Position numbers and translations under genes: made by a program. Positions 20,265-30,266 of a stretch of 64,000 bases of DNA are shown in pieces; position 1 is the stretch's first letter; the number at the start of each line of letters is the position of its first letter. The notes beneath the pieces are model-generated. The model was not told the origin of the DNA, searched no databases, and was given only the letters and a program-made list of their open reading frames with translations. Source of the DNA: an uncultured Candidatus Actinomarina sp. Its GTDB lineage: Bacteria; Actinomycetota; Acidimicrobiia; Actinomarinales; Actinomarinaceae. The stretch lies in the NCBI GenBank assembly GCA_902596545.1, contig CACJUH010000002.1, positions 62,001 to 126,000 of the forward strand, given 5' to 3'.

Positions 20265-21470
20265 ATGGATTTTAAATTTTCTCAAAAGTCATTAGATCTT
20301 CAAGAAAAGATGAATAAATTTTTTGAAGAACATATTTTTCCTAATGAAGAAGCCTACGAAAAAGCAATATTAGATTCAGGAGACCCTTTACACATTCCTG
20401 AATTACTTGATGAATTAAAAGATAAAGCAAGAAAAGAAGATTTATGGAACTTATTTTTACCTGATACTGAATACGGTGCTGGACTAACAAATGTTGACTA
20501 TGCGCCATTAGCAGAAATAACAGGTCAGGTTTGGTGGGCTCCTGAGGTATTTAATTGTTCTGCACCAGATACTGGAAATATGGAAATACTTGCAGAATTT
20601 GGAACACAAGAACAAAAAGACCAATGGTTAAATCCGTTACTTAATGGAGATATCCGCTCTTGTTTTGCTATGACCGAACCGGATGTTGCTTCATCTGATG
20701 CAACTAATATTTCAAGTTCAATAGTTTCTGATGGAGATAATTATATTATCAATGGAAGAAAATGGTGGACTTCAAATGCAATCAATCCACGCGCCAAGAT
20801 ATGTATTTTTATGGGAATAACAAATCCTGAAAATCCTCCACACACAAGACAAAGTCAAGTACTTGTCCCTATGGATTCAGAAGGGATAACTATAGTTAGA
20901 CCGATGCATGTTTATGGCTATGATGACGGGTACACTGGCCATCCAGAATTAAATTTTGAAAATGTTGTCGTACCAAAATCAAATATTATAGGTGGGGAAG
21001 GTATGGGCTTTAAAATTGCCCAAGCGAGGTTAGGTCCCGGAAGAATACATCACTGCATGAGAACAATAGGAATGGCTGAGAGAGCACTTGAATTAATGAT
21101 AAAGAGAGCTTTGTCTAGAGAAACTTTTGGTACAAAAATATCTGATCATGGTGTTGTACAGGATTGGATTGCAAGGTCAAGAATTAAAATTGAAGAGGCT
21201 AGACTACTTACTTTAAAAACGGCATGGTTGATTGACAATGTGGGTAAAGAACAAGCCAAAATTGAAATATCTGCGATAAAAGTTGGAGTTATTGAAGCTG
21301 CTTCGTATGTAATTGATAAAGCCATTCAAGCACATGGAGCCATGGGAGTTTCACAAGATACCCCATTAGCAAAAATGTCAGCTGGTGTCAGAACTTTAAG
21401 GATTGCCGATGGACCGGACGAAGTACACCTAAGATCTATTGCAAGACGTGAAATAAACAAACACTCATGA
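20265..21470 (+). CDS. Acyl-CoA dehydrogenase
   Basis: 'CFAMTEPDVASSDATNISSSIVSDGDNYIINGRKWWTSNA', 'LGPGRIHHCMRTIGMAERALELM'. Confidence 0.95.
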   Translation: MDFKFSQKSLDLQEKMNKFFEEHIFPNEEAYEKAILDSGDPLHIPELLDELKDKARKEDLWNLFLPDTEYGAGLTNVDYAPLAEITGQVWWAPEVFNCSAPDTGNMEILAEFGTQEQKDQWLNPLLNGDIRSCFAMTEPDVASSDATNISSSIVSDGDNYIINGRKWWTSNAINPRAKICIFMGITNPENPPHTRQSQVLVPMDSEGITIVRPMHVYGYDDGYTGHPELNFENVVVPKSNIIGGEGMGFKIAQARLGPGRIHHCMRTIGMAERALELMIKRALSRETFGTKISDHGVVQDWIARSRIKIEEARLLTLKTAWLIDNVGKEQAKIEISAIKVGVIEAASYVIDKAIQAHGAMGVSQDTPLAKMSAGVRTLRIADGPDEVHLRSIARREINKHS

Positions 21471-22327
21471 ACGAAAAAATTGCAGTAATTGGCGGGGGGC
21501 AAATGGGAAGCCAAATTGCAGCTTTAGCTGCCATGGCTGGTTATAAAACAAATATTTATGACGAGAATAAAGACAATTTGGAATATAGATATAAATTTGT
21601 AGAAGAAAACATCAAAAATTTAATAGACAAAAAAATATATTCTAAAGATAAATTAGATTCCTATAAAGAAAATTTAGAACTCACTTATTCACTTGAAGAC
21701 GTAATTGAAGAAAAAACATTTGTAATAGAAGCAGTAGTTGAAAGATTTGATGTAAAGCTTGAAATTTTTAATCAAATATCTAAATTGATGAATGAAGAGG
21801 TTGTAATGGCAACTAATAGTTCTTTCATTCAAGCTTCTGAAATCTCAAAACATTGTGAACATCCTGAAAGGTTCATAAATATGCACTTTTTCTATCCACC
21901 AATACGCATGGATTTAATTGAAATTTCATATCCAGCTAATGTATCGAAAGAAGTATTAGAACGTACTAAAACTGTAAGTGAAAAAATGGGTAGATCAGTG
22001 GTTGTACTAAAAAAGGAAACCCCTGGATTTATTGTAAATAGGATGCTGGCAGCTCTGGTAGATGAAGCTTATGAACTCTATGATGAGGGAATTGCTGATT
22101 TTGAAGATATAGATCTTGCTATTAAAAAAGGACTAAATCATCCTTTGGGCCCGTTTGAACTTTCAGATTATTCAGGATTAGATATACATTACTATGCTAA
22201 ATTGAAAAAATTTGAAGAATCTGGCGACCCAAAAGATGAACCAAAAAAGTTTTTAGAAGAAAAAGTTATGAACGGTGATTTAGGGGTAAAAACCGGTAAA
22301 GGCTTTTACGAATATAAAAAAGACTAA
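21467..22327 (+). CDS. 3-hydroxybutyryl-CoA dehydrogenase
   Basis: 'IAVIGGGQMGSQIAALAAMAGYKTNIYD', 'NMHFFYPPIRMDLIEI', 'KETPGFIVNRMLAALVDEA'; ATGA overlap with the upstream ACAD. Confidence 0.94.
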   Translation: MNEKIAVIGGGQMGSQIAALAAMAGYKTNIYDENKDNLEYRYKFVEENIKNLIDKKIYSKDKLDSYKENLELTYSLEDVIEEKTFVIEAVVERFDVKLEIFNQISKLMNEEVVMATNSSFIQASEISKHCEHPERFINMHFFYPPIRMDLIEISYPANVSKEVLERTKTVSEKMGRSVVVLKKETPGFIVNRMLAALVDEAYELYDEGIADFEDIDLAIKKGLNHPLGPFELSDYSGLDIHYYAKLKKFEESGDPKDEPKKFLEEKVMNGDLGVKTGKGFYEYKKD

Positions 22328-22328
22328 A

Positions 22329-22739
22329 TTATTCAAAATCTTCGTCTTTTAGATTAAACATCACTTCCTTGTTTGGTTTTATAACAAGTACAATTCTTTC
22401 GCTTTGTATAGGGAATGGATAAGGTTTGTCCCAATATTTATGAGATAATTTATCAATATTGTCTCTTGCTTCTTGTCCAGAAATTTCTCCGATTACTTCA
22501 CCTCTTATTTCAACAAATTTAAAAGGATTGTCGTGTTTCCAAATCATAACTGTGACTCTGGGATCTTTTAAAATATTCTTGTATTTGAATCTGTGTATCT
22601 CAGTATTGATTAAAATATTTTCGCCATCTGTGTCAACCCACATTACATGTGTTTGGGGAACACCATCTTTAAATAAAGTTGTTAACGTTGCATAATTTGG
22701 GCCAGATGCCATTTGAATTGTTTTATTGTCTAATCTCAT
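22329..22739 (-). CDS. PPOX-class F420-dependent oxidoreductase
   Basis: 'PNYATLTTLFKDGVPQTHVMWVDTDGENILINTEIHRFKYKNILKDPRVTVMI'. Confidence 0.85.
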   Translation of the reverse strand: MRLDNKTIQMASGPNYATLTTLFKDGVPQTHVMWVDTDGENILINTEIHRFKYKNILKDPRVTVMIWKHDNPFKFVEIRGEVIGEISGQEARDNIDKLSHKYWDKPYPFPIQSERIVLVIKPNKEVMFNLKDEDFE

Positions 22740-22756
22740 CTGTTAAATTATAGTTT

Positions 22757-23221
22757 ATGAAAGTTGTTTTGCAGAGAGTTAAAAGTGCTTACGTAAAAGT
22801 TGATTCAAGTATTATTTCAGAAATTAATCATGGATATTTACTTTTATGGGGGATTGAAGAAGCTGATTCTGAAGTTGAAAGTGAAATTCTCATAAATAAA
22901 ATTTTAAATTTCAGAGTTTTTTCAGATGAAAATTTAAAAATGAATAAATCGATAATAGATATTTCTGGGGAAATACTAATTGTTAGTCAGTTCACATTAG
23001 CTGGAAAATTTCTAAAAGGGAACAGGCCTTCGTTTGTTAAAGCAAAATCTCCAGAAATAGCTGAAGAGATGATTTCAAAAATTGTTCAGGCTTTTTCTAA
23101 ACATGTAACTGTAAAAACTGGTAGCTTTGGTGCCATGATGGACGTGGGTTTAATCAACGATGGTCCAGCAACTTTTGTATTGACGGCTAGAAATGGTGAA
23201 TTAATTGATCAAGCAGATTGA
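22757..23221 (+). CDS. dtd: D-aminoacyl-tRNA deacylase
   Basis: 'MKVVLQRVKSAYVKVD', 'LIVSQFTLAGKFLKGNRPSF', 'GSFGAMMDVGLINDGPATFVL'. Confidence 0.96.
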   Translation: MKVVLQRVKSAYVKVDSSIISEINHGYLLLWGIEEADSEVESEILINKILNFRVFSDENLKMNKSIIDISGEILIVSQFTLAGKFLKGNRPSFVKAKSPEIAEEMISKIVQAFSKHVTVKTGSFGAMMDVGLINDGPATFVLTARNGELIDQAD

Positions 23222-23637
23222 AGTTTAGTTTTTTTTCCAATTTCTTTTTTATCAAGTTGTTTATCAAGATAATATTCTTCTCCAGCCCATAAATGTAATC
23301 CAAGTCCAAGTTTCATTGCACATCTCTTAAAAGAATCTGATTCTGCGTGTTTTGCATTACTGCCATCATTTTTTTGATCGTGCTCTACATCACCGATAGA
23401 TGTTACAGTGACTAATTTCCCATCAATTTCAACAGTTAATTTTCCAAAGCAACCTACCACTGCTCCTGTTGTTTCCTGTCTGACCAACTCAACAACTTCC
23501 CAGTCAAAAGGTCCACAAACTTCTAAAAGACGTTGTGTAATTACTGGATGTGGAACGTAATTTCCAAACTTGCCCTTAGGTGCTTTTTTTATCCAATCTT
23601 TTGGAAATTTTCTTGATAGCTCATACAATTGTTTCAT
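23209..23637 (-). CDS. Rad52/Rad22-like single-strand annealing protein
   Basis: 'LSRKFPKDWIKKAPKGKFGNYVPHPVITQRLLEVCGPFDWEVVEL...TVTSIGDVEHDQ...NAKHAESDSFKRCAMKLGLGLHLW' matches the Rad52-type SSAP pattern; start set at internal ATG (MKQLYE) overlapping the upstream stop. Confidence 0.72.
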   Translation of the reverse strand: MKQLYELSRKFPKDWIKKAPKGKFGNYVPHPVITQRLLEVCGPFDWEVVELVRQETTGAVVGCFGKLTVEIDGKLVTVTSIGDVEHDQKNDGSNAKHAESDSFKRCAMKLGLGLHLWAGEEYYLDKQLDKKEIGKKTKLQSA

Positions 23638-24155
23638 TTTCTTCTCTCCATTTCTTTCAAATCTTTTGCCCATACTGGAGCAGTATCATTGCTTGTTTTA
23701 ATAACCTGTAATTTAGGTTCCTCATCCCAAATTTTTTCTATAAAAGTATCTCTTGCTAATTGTTTATCCATTCCTTTTTTTTCTGCAACTGCATCTAGGC
23801 CCCTTAATTTTGGCACAAAAGTATTTCCACAAAGTGCTATTAAGTTTTCAATCTCATCATCTGACAGCTTCTTGTTTGTAGCCCAATCGATTAATTTATT
23901 TAAATCTAGAGTTTTTGACTTGTAACTTTTAGAGTAATTAAAGACAGTATCAGATATTTTTATCGCTCCTTTTTCTTGAACATCGAGTGCAATTTTATTA
24001 TCTACAAATTTATTGATTTTATAAGTACTATCTTTTGCTTCTATAGAAACTCCTCTTGCTACAAACAATTCTTTAGGTTCTTCAATTGTTTGTAGTTCTG
24101 TGTTTTCTAAAGCTTCCTCTCCACTTTTGGCAATATCCCAGATCAAATCTTTCAT
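23634..24155 (-). CDS. Uncharacterised protein coupled to the Rad52-like gene
   Basis: 173-aa ORF, RBS AGGAGAATAAATG, ATGA overlap with the downstream SSAP. Confidence 0.7.
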   Translation of the reverse strand: MKDLIWDIAKSGEEALENTELQTIEEPKELFVARGVSIEAKDSTYKINKFVDNKIALDVQEKGAIKISDTVFNYSKSYKSKTLDLNKLIDWATNKKLSDDEIENLIALCGNTFVPKLRGLDAVAEKKGMDKQLARDTFIEKIWDEEPKLQVIKTSNDTAPVWAKDLKEMERRK

Positions 24156-24168
24156 TTATTCTCCTAAT

Positions 24169-24285
24169 TTATGCTGCTTCATCATATATTCTATGACAAT
24201 TGCACCTGTCATTGTGGTCTATGCAAATAAAATTTGCTTTGATCCCGGATGATTCAAGTAATTTAATTATTTCTTTATCTTTCAT
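24169..24285 (-). CDS. Putative 38-aa Cys/His-rich microprotein
   Basis: MKDKEIIKLLESSGIKANFICIDHNDRCNCHRIYDEAA; stop lies just ahead of the RBS of the next gene; no strong RBS of its own. Confidence 0.45.
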   Translation of the reverse strand: MKDKEIIKLLESSGIKANFICIDHNDRCNCHRIYDEAA

Positions 24286-24364
24286 ATCTATTAATTTAGA
24301 AATGCAGTGAGACAAAAAAAATAAAATAACAACCTTTCTAACGAAACCTATATATGATGAGCTA

Positions 24365-25630
24365 GTGATAGTTGAAAATAATCTCTTTGACTCACATATG
24401 TATAAAGAAGTCATCAAACAGTATGATGAAGTCTCTGATTTAATAAATCTTGATTCCAATATAAGAGAAAGGCTTAAATTACCCCAAAGGTCTTTAGTCG
24501 TCACTTTTCCTTTTAGAAGAGATGAATACGATGATGTAGAGACAGTTATAGGGTATCGTGTCCAGCATGTATTGTCGATGGGACCTACTAAAGGTGGTAT
24601 AAGATATGCTCCAGATGTAAATCTAGGTGAAGTTACAGCTTTAGCTATATTGATGTCTTGGAAATCTGCAATTGTTGGATTACCTTATGGTGGAGCCAAG
24701 GGAGGAGTAGCAATTGATCCCAATCCTTTAACAAGAGCTGAAAAGCAAAGAGTTACTAGAAGGTATACAGCAGAGTTACTACCGATTATAGGAGTTGATA
24801 AAGACATACCCGCTCCAGATTTAGGCACGGATGAGCAAACAATGGCATGGATTATGGATACCTACAGTAACTTTGTTGGTTCTCCTCAGCCAGGAATAGT
24901 CACAGGAAAACCCGTGTCTCTTGGAGGCTCTATAACAAGACGAGAATCAACCGGAAGAGGAGCTGTTGCTGTCGGGCAAGCAGCGATGGAAAAAATAGGC
25001 AAAAATTATAAGGATTCACGTATTGTAATTCAAGGATTTGGAAATGTTGGAAGGTATGCTGCTTTAGATTCTTATGAAAGAGGGGCTAAAGTAATTGCAG
25101 TTAACGATCTAGGCGGCGCTGTATTTAACAAAGATGGATTAAATATTCCAGAACTTTTTAAACATATTGCAAAAAACCCATCTGTCAAAGGTTTTGAAGG
25201 TGGCGAAGATTATGAAGGTGAAATTTTAGAAATAGAATGTGATGTTTTAATACCTGCAGCTGTTGGAGGTGTAATTACTTCAAGTAACGCAGAGAAAATT
25301 AAAACAAACGTACTTATTGAAGGTGCAAATTCGCCAACAACTTTAAATGCTGACAAGATTTTAAGAGAAAATGGAGTAATGATTATTCCAGACATATTAG
25401 CTAATGCTGGAGGAATTACTGCGAGTTATTTTGAATGGGTACAAAATACTCAAAATTACCTATGGAAAGAATCTGAATTACATGAAAAACTTATCGATGT
25501 AATGATTACTTCATTTGAAGAAGTTTGGACTATTTCGCAAAAGCAAAACTGTGATTTGCGAACTGCAGCATTAATAAAAGGAATTAAAAGAGTAGCTGCT
25601 GCCAAATTAACTAGAGGACTGTTCCCTTAA
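24365..25630 (+). CDS. gdhA: Glutamate dehydrogenase
   Basis: 'GPTKGGIRYAPDVNLGEVTALAILMSWKSAIVGLPYGGAKGGV', 'VIQGFGNVGRYAA'. Confidence 0.95.
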   Translation: MIVENNLFDSHMYKEVIKQYDEVSDLINLDSNIRERLKLPQRSLVVTFPFRRDEYDDVETVIGYRVQHVLSMGPTKGGIRYAPDVNLGEVTALAILMSWKSAIVGLPYGGAKGGVAIDPNPLTRAEKQRVTRRYTAELLPIIGVDKDIPAPDLGTDEQTMAWIMDTYSNFVGSPQPGIVTGKPVSLGGSITRRESTGRGAVAVGQAAMEKIGKNYKDSRIVIQGFGNVGRYAALDSYERGAKVIAVNDLGGAVFNKDGLNIPELFKHIAKNPSVKGFEGGEDYEGEILEIECDVLIPAAVGGVITSSNAEKIKTNVLIEGANSPTTLNADKILRENGVMIIPDILANAGGITASYFEWVQNTQNYLWKESELHEKLIDVMITSFEEVWTISQKQNCDLRTAALIKGIKRVAAAKLTRGLFP

Positions 25631-26590
25631 AAGCTTTTCGATTTCAGTTTGAATTTCATTTTTTTGATTTTCTAATTCAGAAATTTTTGATTCAATATCT
25701 GTTCTGTTAGTGTTTCCAATCGGACTATCTACTGGAATTTTATCATGATCTTTAAACATGTCTAAAACTTCAATTTCTTCTTCTAATTCAGCTATTGATT
25801 CATTTATAATTCTGAGATTTTCGGTATTTGGAGCATTTTCATTGAATACTGGACAGATTGGTTTGTAGTAACACCAGTCACACAATGTATTTTTAATTGC
25901 AGGAAACTCATTTTCTTCATATGCTTTTTTTATATTTTCCCAAATTTCTAAAATTTCATTTTTTGCATTTGATAAATCTTCTTCGGTTATTTTCAATGTG
26001 TGAATAGTTGAATTTTTCAGGTAAATTAACTTTAGCTCAACTGGCATCTCACCGAGTTCTTCTTTGATTAGCAGCGCATATAATTTTAAAGCAAAAAATC
26101 TAGGTTCTTTATATTTAGCCATAGGAGCTTTTCCACTCTTGTAGTCCACGATGATTAAATCACCATTTTGATTTCTATCCATCCTGTCCAAGATTCCTCT
26201 TAAGTTCAAGTCATTAATTGAGCCTTTAACCCAACGCTCGCGCTCTAAAGGTTCAAAACTTGTTGGGTCCTCTATTTCCATATAATTATTAAGCAATTTA
26301 AGTCCATCAACACCCCATTCTCTCTCTTCTTCTACATTGGAAAATAAATTATGATGTTCATCATTTCCTCTAACTTTTGTCCAAGCATCTCGAAATAAAT
26401 TATGTAGTTTTTCAATACTTCTATCTTCTTTTGGCAAATCAAACAAATCTTCTAGTGCTTGATGTACAGTAGTACCTTTTGCTTGGACTTCATTTGTAGG
26501 TTCTTTTAATTTATCAACATTTGCAAATTTAAATTGCTTGGGACAGGTTTTAAATTGAGACGCTCTTGAAGGAGATAAATTTTTTATCAT
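25607..26590 (-). CDS. PD-(D/E)XK nuclease family protein, RecB/Cas4-like with Fe-S Cys motif
   Basis: 'LSPSRASQFKTCPKQFKF...IVDYKSGKAP...CDWCYYKPICPVF'. Confidence 0.9.
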   Translation of the reverse strand: MIKNLSPSRASQFKTCPKQFKFANVDKLKEPTNEVQAKGTTVHQALEDLFDLPKEDRSIEKLHNLFRDAWTKVRGNDEHHNLFSNVEEEREWGVDGLKLLNNYMEIEDPTSFEPLERERWVKGSINDLNLRGILDRMDRNQNGDLIIVDYKSGKAPMAKYKEPRFFALKLYALLIKEELGEMPVELKLIYLKNSTIHTLKITEEDLSNAKNEILEIWENIKKAYEENEFPAIKNTLCDWCYYKPICPVFNENAPNTENLRIINESIAELEEEIEVLDMFKDHDKIPVDSPIGNTNRTDIESKISELENQKNEIQTEIEKLLREQSSS

Positions 26591-26636
26591 ATGTAAATTA
26601 TATCTATATTATTTCGAATATTTGTAAAATGTAATA

Positions 26637-26750
26637 GTGAACAGTTTTCTTAAAGTTTTACAAATCGTAGGCATTGCTACATTTATCTTGTATTTTGTTA
26701 TTGGTATTTTGTATAACTCTTTTAGCTGGTTTAATTACCTTTTCAATTAA
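26637..26750 (+). CDS. Putative 37-aa single-TM small protein
   Basis: GTG start; manual translation (V/M)NSFLKVLQIVGIATFILYFVIGILYNSFSWFNYLFN; no homology known to me. Confidence 0.25.
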   Translation: MNSFLKVLQIVGIATFILYFVIGILYNSFSWFNYLFN

Positions 26751-26793
26751 CACTATATTTTTGATAAATCTTATTGTTGCTAAAGTTATATGA

Positions 26794-27870
26794 ATGAGCA
26801 ATGACAAAATCAAAGTAGCCATTCTTGGCGTTGGAAATTGTGCAAGTTCATTTGTACAAGGTATTGAACACTATAGCAATACCGACAATGAAGATGGCTT
26901 AATATCAGATGTAATTGGCGGATATAAAGTTTCTGACATTGAAGTAGTTGCAGCCTACGACATAAACTCATTAAAAGTCGGAAAAGATTTAAGTGAAGCA
27001 ATCTTTGCTGAACCAAATAATACTATGAAGTTTTGCGATGTTCCAAAAACAGGAGTCACTGTTCAACCAGGTGTCATAAATGATGGAGTTGGTAAATTTG
27101 TCAAAGATATTATCAACACTACTCCTGATTCAGACAATTTTGAAGATTCTCTTAGGGAATCAGGAGCAGAAATATTGATTAACCTTCTACCAGTTGGATC
27201 TGACGAAGCAGTGAAATATTATGCACAAGCTGCAATAAATTCCAATGTCGGTTTTATTAACTGCATACCTGTTTTTATTGCTCGAGATGAAGAATGGTAT
27301 CAAAAATTTAAAGATGCTTCGGTTCCATTAATTGGTGATGATATTAAAAGCCAAGTTGGAGCAACTATTGTCCATAGAGCTCTTGCACAGTTATTCTCTG
27401 ACCGTGGCGTCAAGCTTGAAAACACCTATCAATTAAACGTTGGTGGAAATATGGATTTTCTTAATATGCTAGAAGAAGATAGACTAGAAACTAAAAGAAC
27501 AAGTAAAACTTCATCTGTGACTTCTGTTGCTAACAAAGGTACAGGCATTTCGGCTGATAATGTGAGAATAGGCCCATCGGATTACGTTAAGTGGTTAGAA
27601 GATAGAAAAAAAGCTTTTATTAGACTTGAAGGAAAAGCTTTTGGTGGTGCGCCATTAAATATAGAGGTTCAACTAGAAGTATGGGATTCTCCAAACAGCG
27701 CAGGTGTGACCATTGATGCAGTTAGGTATATGAAATTTTTTAAAGAGCAAAATGATTTAGAGTCACTCGATTTGGTTTCTGCTTGGTTAATGAAAGCACC
27801 ATTTAAACCCGTTAAAGACGGCGATGTATTATCAAAACTTCATGAGCTTACACATAAAGATAGTAATTAG
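26794..27870 (+). CDS. ino1: Inositol-3-phosphate synthase
   Basis: 'VAILGVGNCASSFVQGIEHY', 'LIGDDIKSQVGATIVHRALAQLF', 'NVGGNMDFLNM'. Confidence 0.95.
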   Translation: MSNDKIKVAILGVGNCASSFVQGIEHYSNTDNEDGLISDVIGGYKVSDIEVVAAYDINSLKVGKDLSEAIFAEPNNTMKFCDVPKTGVTVQPGVINDGVGKFVKDIINTTPDSDNFEDSLRESGAEILINLLPVGSDEAVKYYAQAAINSNVGFINCIPVFIARDEEWYQKFKDASVPLIGDDIKSQVGATIVHRALAQLFSDRGVKLENTYQLNVGGNMDFLNMLEEDRLETKRTSKTSSVTSVANKGTGISADNVRIGPSDYVKWLEDRKKAFIRLEGKAFGGAPLNIEVQLEVWDSPNSAGVTIDAVRYMKFFKEQNDLESLDLVSAWLMKAPFKPVKDGDVLSKLHELTHKDSN

Positions 27871-29129
27871 ATTAGAGATTCTTTAAATATTCCTAAAGCC
27901 TCTTCAACATGGTTTAGTGGTGTAGTAAGAGGTCCCATAAATCTAATAACGTTTCCATTTTCTCCACAAGTTACTAAAAGAAGACCATTATCTCTACAAT
28001 TATTGATTATTTCTTGAGCTTTTTCTTTGCTGGGCGTTTTTGAATCTTTATTTTCTACGATCTCAACACCGATCATTGGACCATAGCCTCTTACATCACC
28101 GATAGATTCATTTTCATTCATCAAATTTTTCAAAAAAGAATTCATCATTTCAGATTGTTTTGAAGCATTTCCTAATATATTTTCATTATCAAAAGCTTCT
28201 AATACACCTAAAGCAGCAGCGCATGAGATTGGCGAAGCACCAAAAGTACTTCCTATTCCTGCATCATGAATAGTATCCATTATTTCTGCTTTGCCTAATA
28301 CAGCGGCTAATGGAAATCCTCCAGCTATACCTTTTGCTAATGTAACTAAATCTGGATTAACTCCTACAGTTTCTGCGCCAAACATTTCACCAGTTCGTCC
28401 GTAACCAGTTTGTACTTCATCAAAAATAAGCAAAATATTGTGATAGTCACAAATTTCTCTCAAGCTTTTTAAGAAATAATTCGAAGCAGGAATATAGCCA
28501 CCTTCTCCGAGTTGTATCTCAACAACAACAGCAGCGGTATCATCAGGATTGAGTGTTTTTTTAAATAAATCTTTAATACTTGCCAATGCATCGTCATCAG
28601 ATATATCCCGATAAGAATATGGGTACAATGCATGTTTTACGAATTCTGGGAATGGGCCAAACCCCTCTTTATATGGCTTATCTTTGCCTGTTAAACCCAT
28701 CGCTAGATATGTTCTTCCGTGAAAACCACCTTTAAATGAGATGATTGATTTTTTATTTGTATAATATCTCGCTATTTTTACAGCATTTTCAACTGCTTCA
28801 GCTCCACTATTAACCATAAATGTTTTTGTATCTGAAGTTATTGGATATCTTTTATTTAACTCTTCCGATAGCTTTACAGCATTTTCATGAGGTGCAAATG
28901 CAAAACAGGAATGTGAAAAATCATTAAGTTGATTTTTTACTTTTTCGACTACTGTTGGATGAAGATGGCCGGTATTAAGCACTGCGTAACCACCAACAAA
29001 ATCTAGATATCTATTATCTTCAGAATCCCAGATTTCTGCATTTTTTCCTTTTACAATGAAATTTTCTAGAGTGCTATACCATGCACTCGGCACATTTTGA
29101 GTGATAGCATTGTTCATTAGATTAACCAT
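27867..29129 (-). CDS. gabT: Class III aminotransferase, 4-aminobutyrate aminotransferase-like
   Basis: 'GGYAVLNTGHLHPTVVEKV', 'LLIFDEVQTGYGRTGEMFGAE', 'LAKGIAGGFPLAAVLG'. Confidence 0.87.
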   Translation of the reverse strand: MVNLMNNAITQNVPSAWYSTLENFIVKGKNAEIWDSEDNRYLDFVGGYAVLNTGHLHPTVVEKVKNQLNDFSHSCFAFAPHENAVKLSEELNKRYPITSDTKTFMVNSGAEAVENAVKIARYYTNKKSIISFKGGFHGRTYLAMGLTGKDKPYKEGFGPFPEFVKHALYPYSYRDISDDDALASIKDLFKKTLNPDDTAAVVVEIQLGEGGYIPASNYFLKSLREICDYHNILLIFDEVQTGYGRTGEMFGAETVGVNPDLVTLAKGIAGGFPLAAVLGKAEIMDTIHDAGIGSTFGASPISCAAALGVLEAFDNENILGNASKQSEMMNSFLKNLMNENESIGDVRGYGPMIGVEIVENKDSKTPSKEKAQEIINNCRDNGLLLVTCGENGNVIRFMGPLTTPLNHVEEALGIFKESLI

Positions 29130-29190
29130 TAATGAATACTGTAACTGATTAATTATTAATACTCAATTCTGTAGCCACTAAAATAGAAAC

Positions 29191-29559
29191 ATGGATTTTT
29201 ACTATATGGAATTACCTTCATATATAAGTATTGTTATATGTGCATTAGTGGGTCTTGTTTTATTATTTATAAAATTCAGCAAATTAGAAGTAAGTATTAC
29301 TATCACCAATTATTTAATAACATTTTCTCTTGCAACTGTATTACTACAAGTCTTGATAGTTGTATATTATTCCCAAAGTAATGAAATTGGCTCTTTCAGC
29401 ATGTTCTATAATATTGTAAATTTATTCGTTTTAACATTTCTATATATTTACCGAAATGAGATGAGATTAAATTATTATTTATACTGGTCTTTTGCTTTAT
29501 TCTTTTTGATGGGAATGGAAATTAGGGCTATTCAAACTTTAGGATTAGGACTTAATTAA
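29191..29559 (+). CDS. Uncharacterised membrane protein
   Basis: Several predicted TM segments; 1-nt overlap with the downstream hydrolase gene. Confidence 0.65.
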   Translation: MDFYYMELPSYISIVICALVGLVLLFIKFSKLEVSITITNYLITFSLATVLLQVLIVVYYSQSNEIGSFSMFYNIVNLFVLTFLYIYRNEMRLNYYLYWSFALFFLMGMEIRAIQTLGLGLN

Positions 29560-30266
29560 TGGGATATAAAGTTCTTGATGATAATTTGACTCTCGCAAAT
29601 ATTAATTCTGATAAACCAAAAGTCTGCTTTCTTCATGGATGGGGCAGAAGCTCTAAAGATTTTATGAATATAGAAAATGAATTTGAATCTATCTCCTTAG
29701 ACATTCCTGGCTTTGGGAAATCTGTTCCATTTCCACAAAGCCTATCTCCAAAAAAATATGCTGAATATCTAGCTGATATAATTCCAAGTACTGTTGAGAT
29801 TTTAGTTGGACATTCATTTGGTGGAAGAATAGCAGTTCACTTATCACAGATAAAAAATTACAAGAAGATAGTGTTAATTGGTACACCATTAATAAGAAAA
29901 CAAAATACTAAAAAATCATTTTCTGCCTTTAACCTTTATAAGTTAATGAATAAATATAAATTAGTTGGTAATGAAAAGTTGGATCAGATGAAAAATAAAT
30001 ATGGTTCTGAAGATTATAAAAATGCAAAAAAGCATTTAAAAGATACACTAGTAATGGCAGTCAATGATGACTTGAAAGGCATTCTTCCATATATAGACAC
30101 TAAAGTCGAACTTGTGTGGGGAGAAGAAGACTTAGAAGTACCCCTTCAAGTAGGTTTGGACTCAAATGATATAATTCCTAATTCTGAATTAACGATAATC
30201 CCTGGTGGTGGCCACAATGTATTAATGAGTAGCTCAGAGATTATAATTGAAGTAATTAAAAAATGA
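29559..30266 (+). CDS. Alpha/beta hydrolase
   Basis: 'VCFLHGWGRSSKDF', 'LVGHSFGGRIAVHLS' nucleophile elbow, C-terminal 'GGGHNVL'. Confidence 0.9.
   Translation: MGYKVLDDNLTLANINSDKPKVCFLHGWGRSSKDFMNIENEFESISLDIPGFGKSVPFPQSLSPKKYAEYLADIIPSTVEILVGHSFGGRIAVHLSQIKNYKKIVLIGTPLIRKQNTKKSFSAFNLYKLMNKYKLVGNEKLDQMKNKYGSEDYKNAKKHLKDTLVMAVNDDLKGILPYIDTKVELVWGEEDLEVPLQVGLDSNDIIPNSELTIIPGGGHNVLMSSSEIIIEVIKK

Noticed and set aside
24286-24504. N-terminal part of listed 111-aa minus ORF 24169-24504
   Set aside because: Runs antisense into gdhA and has no motif; only the last 38 codons look like a plausible gene.
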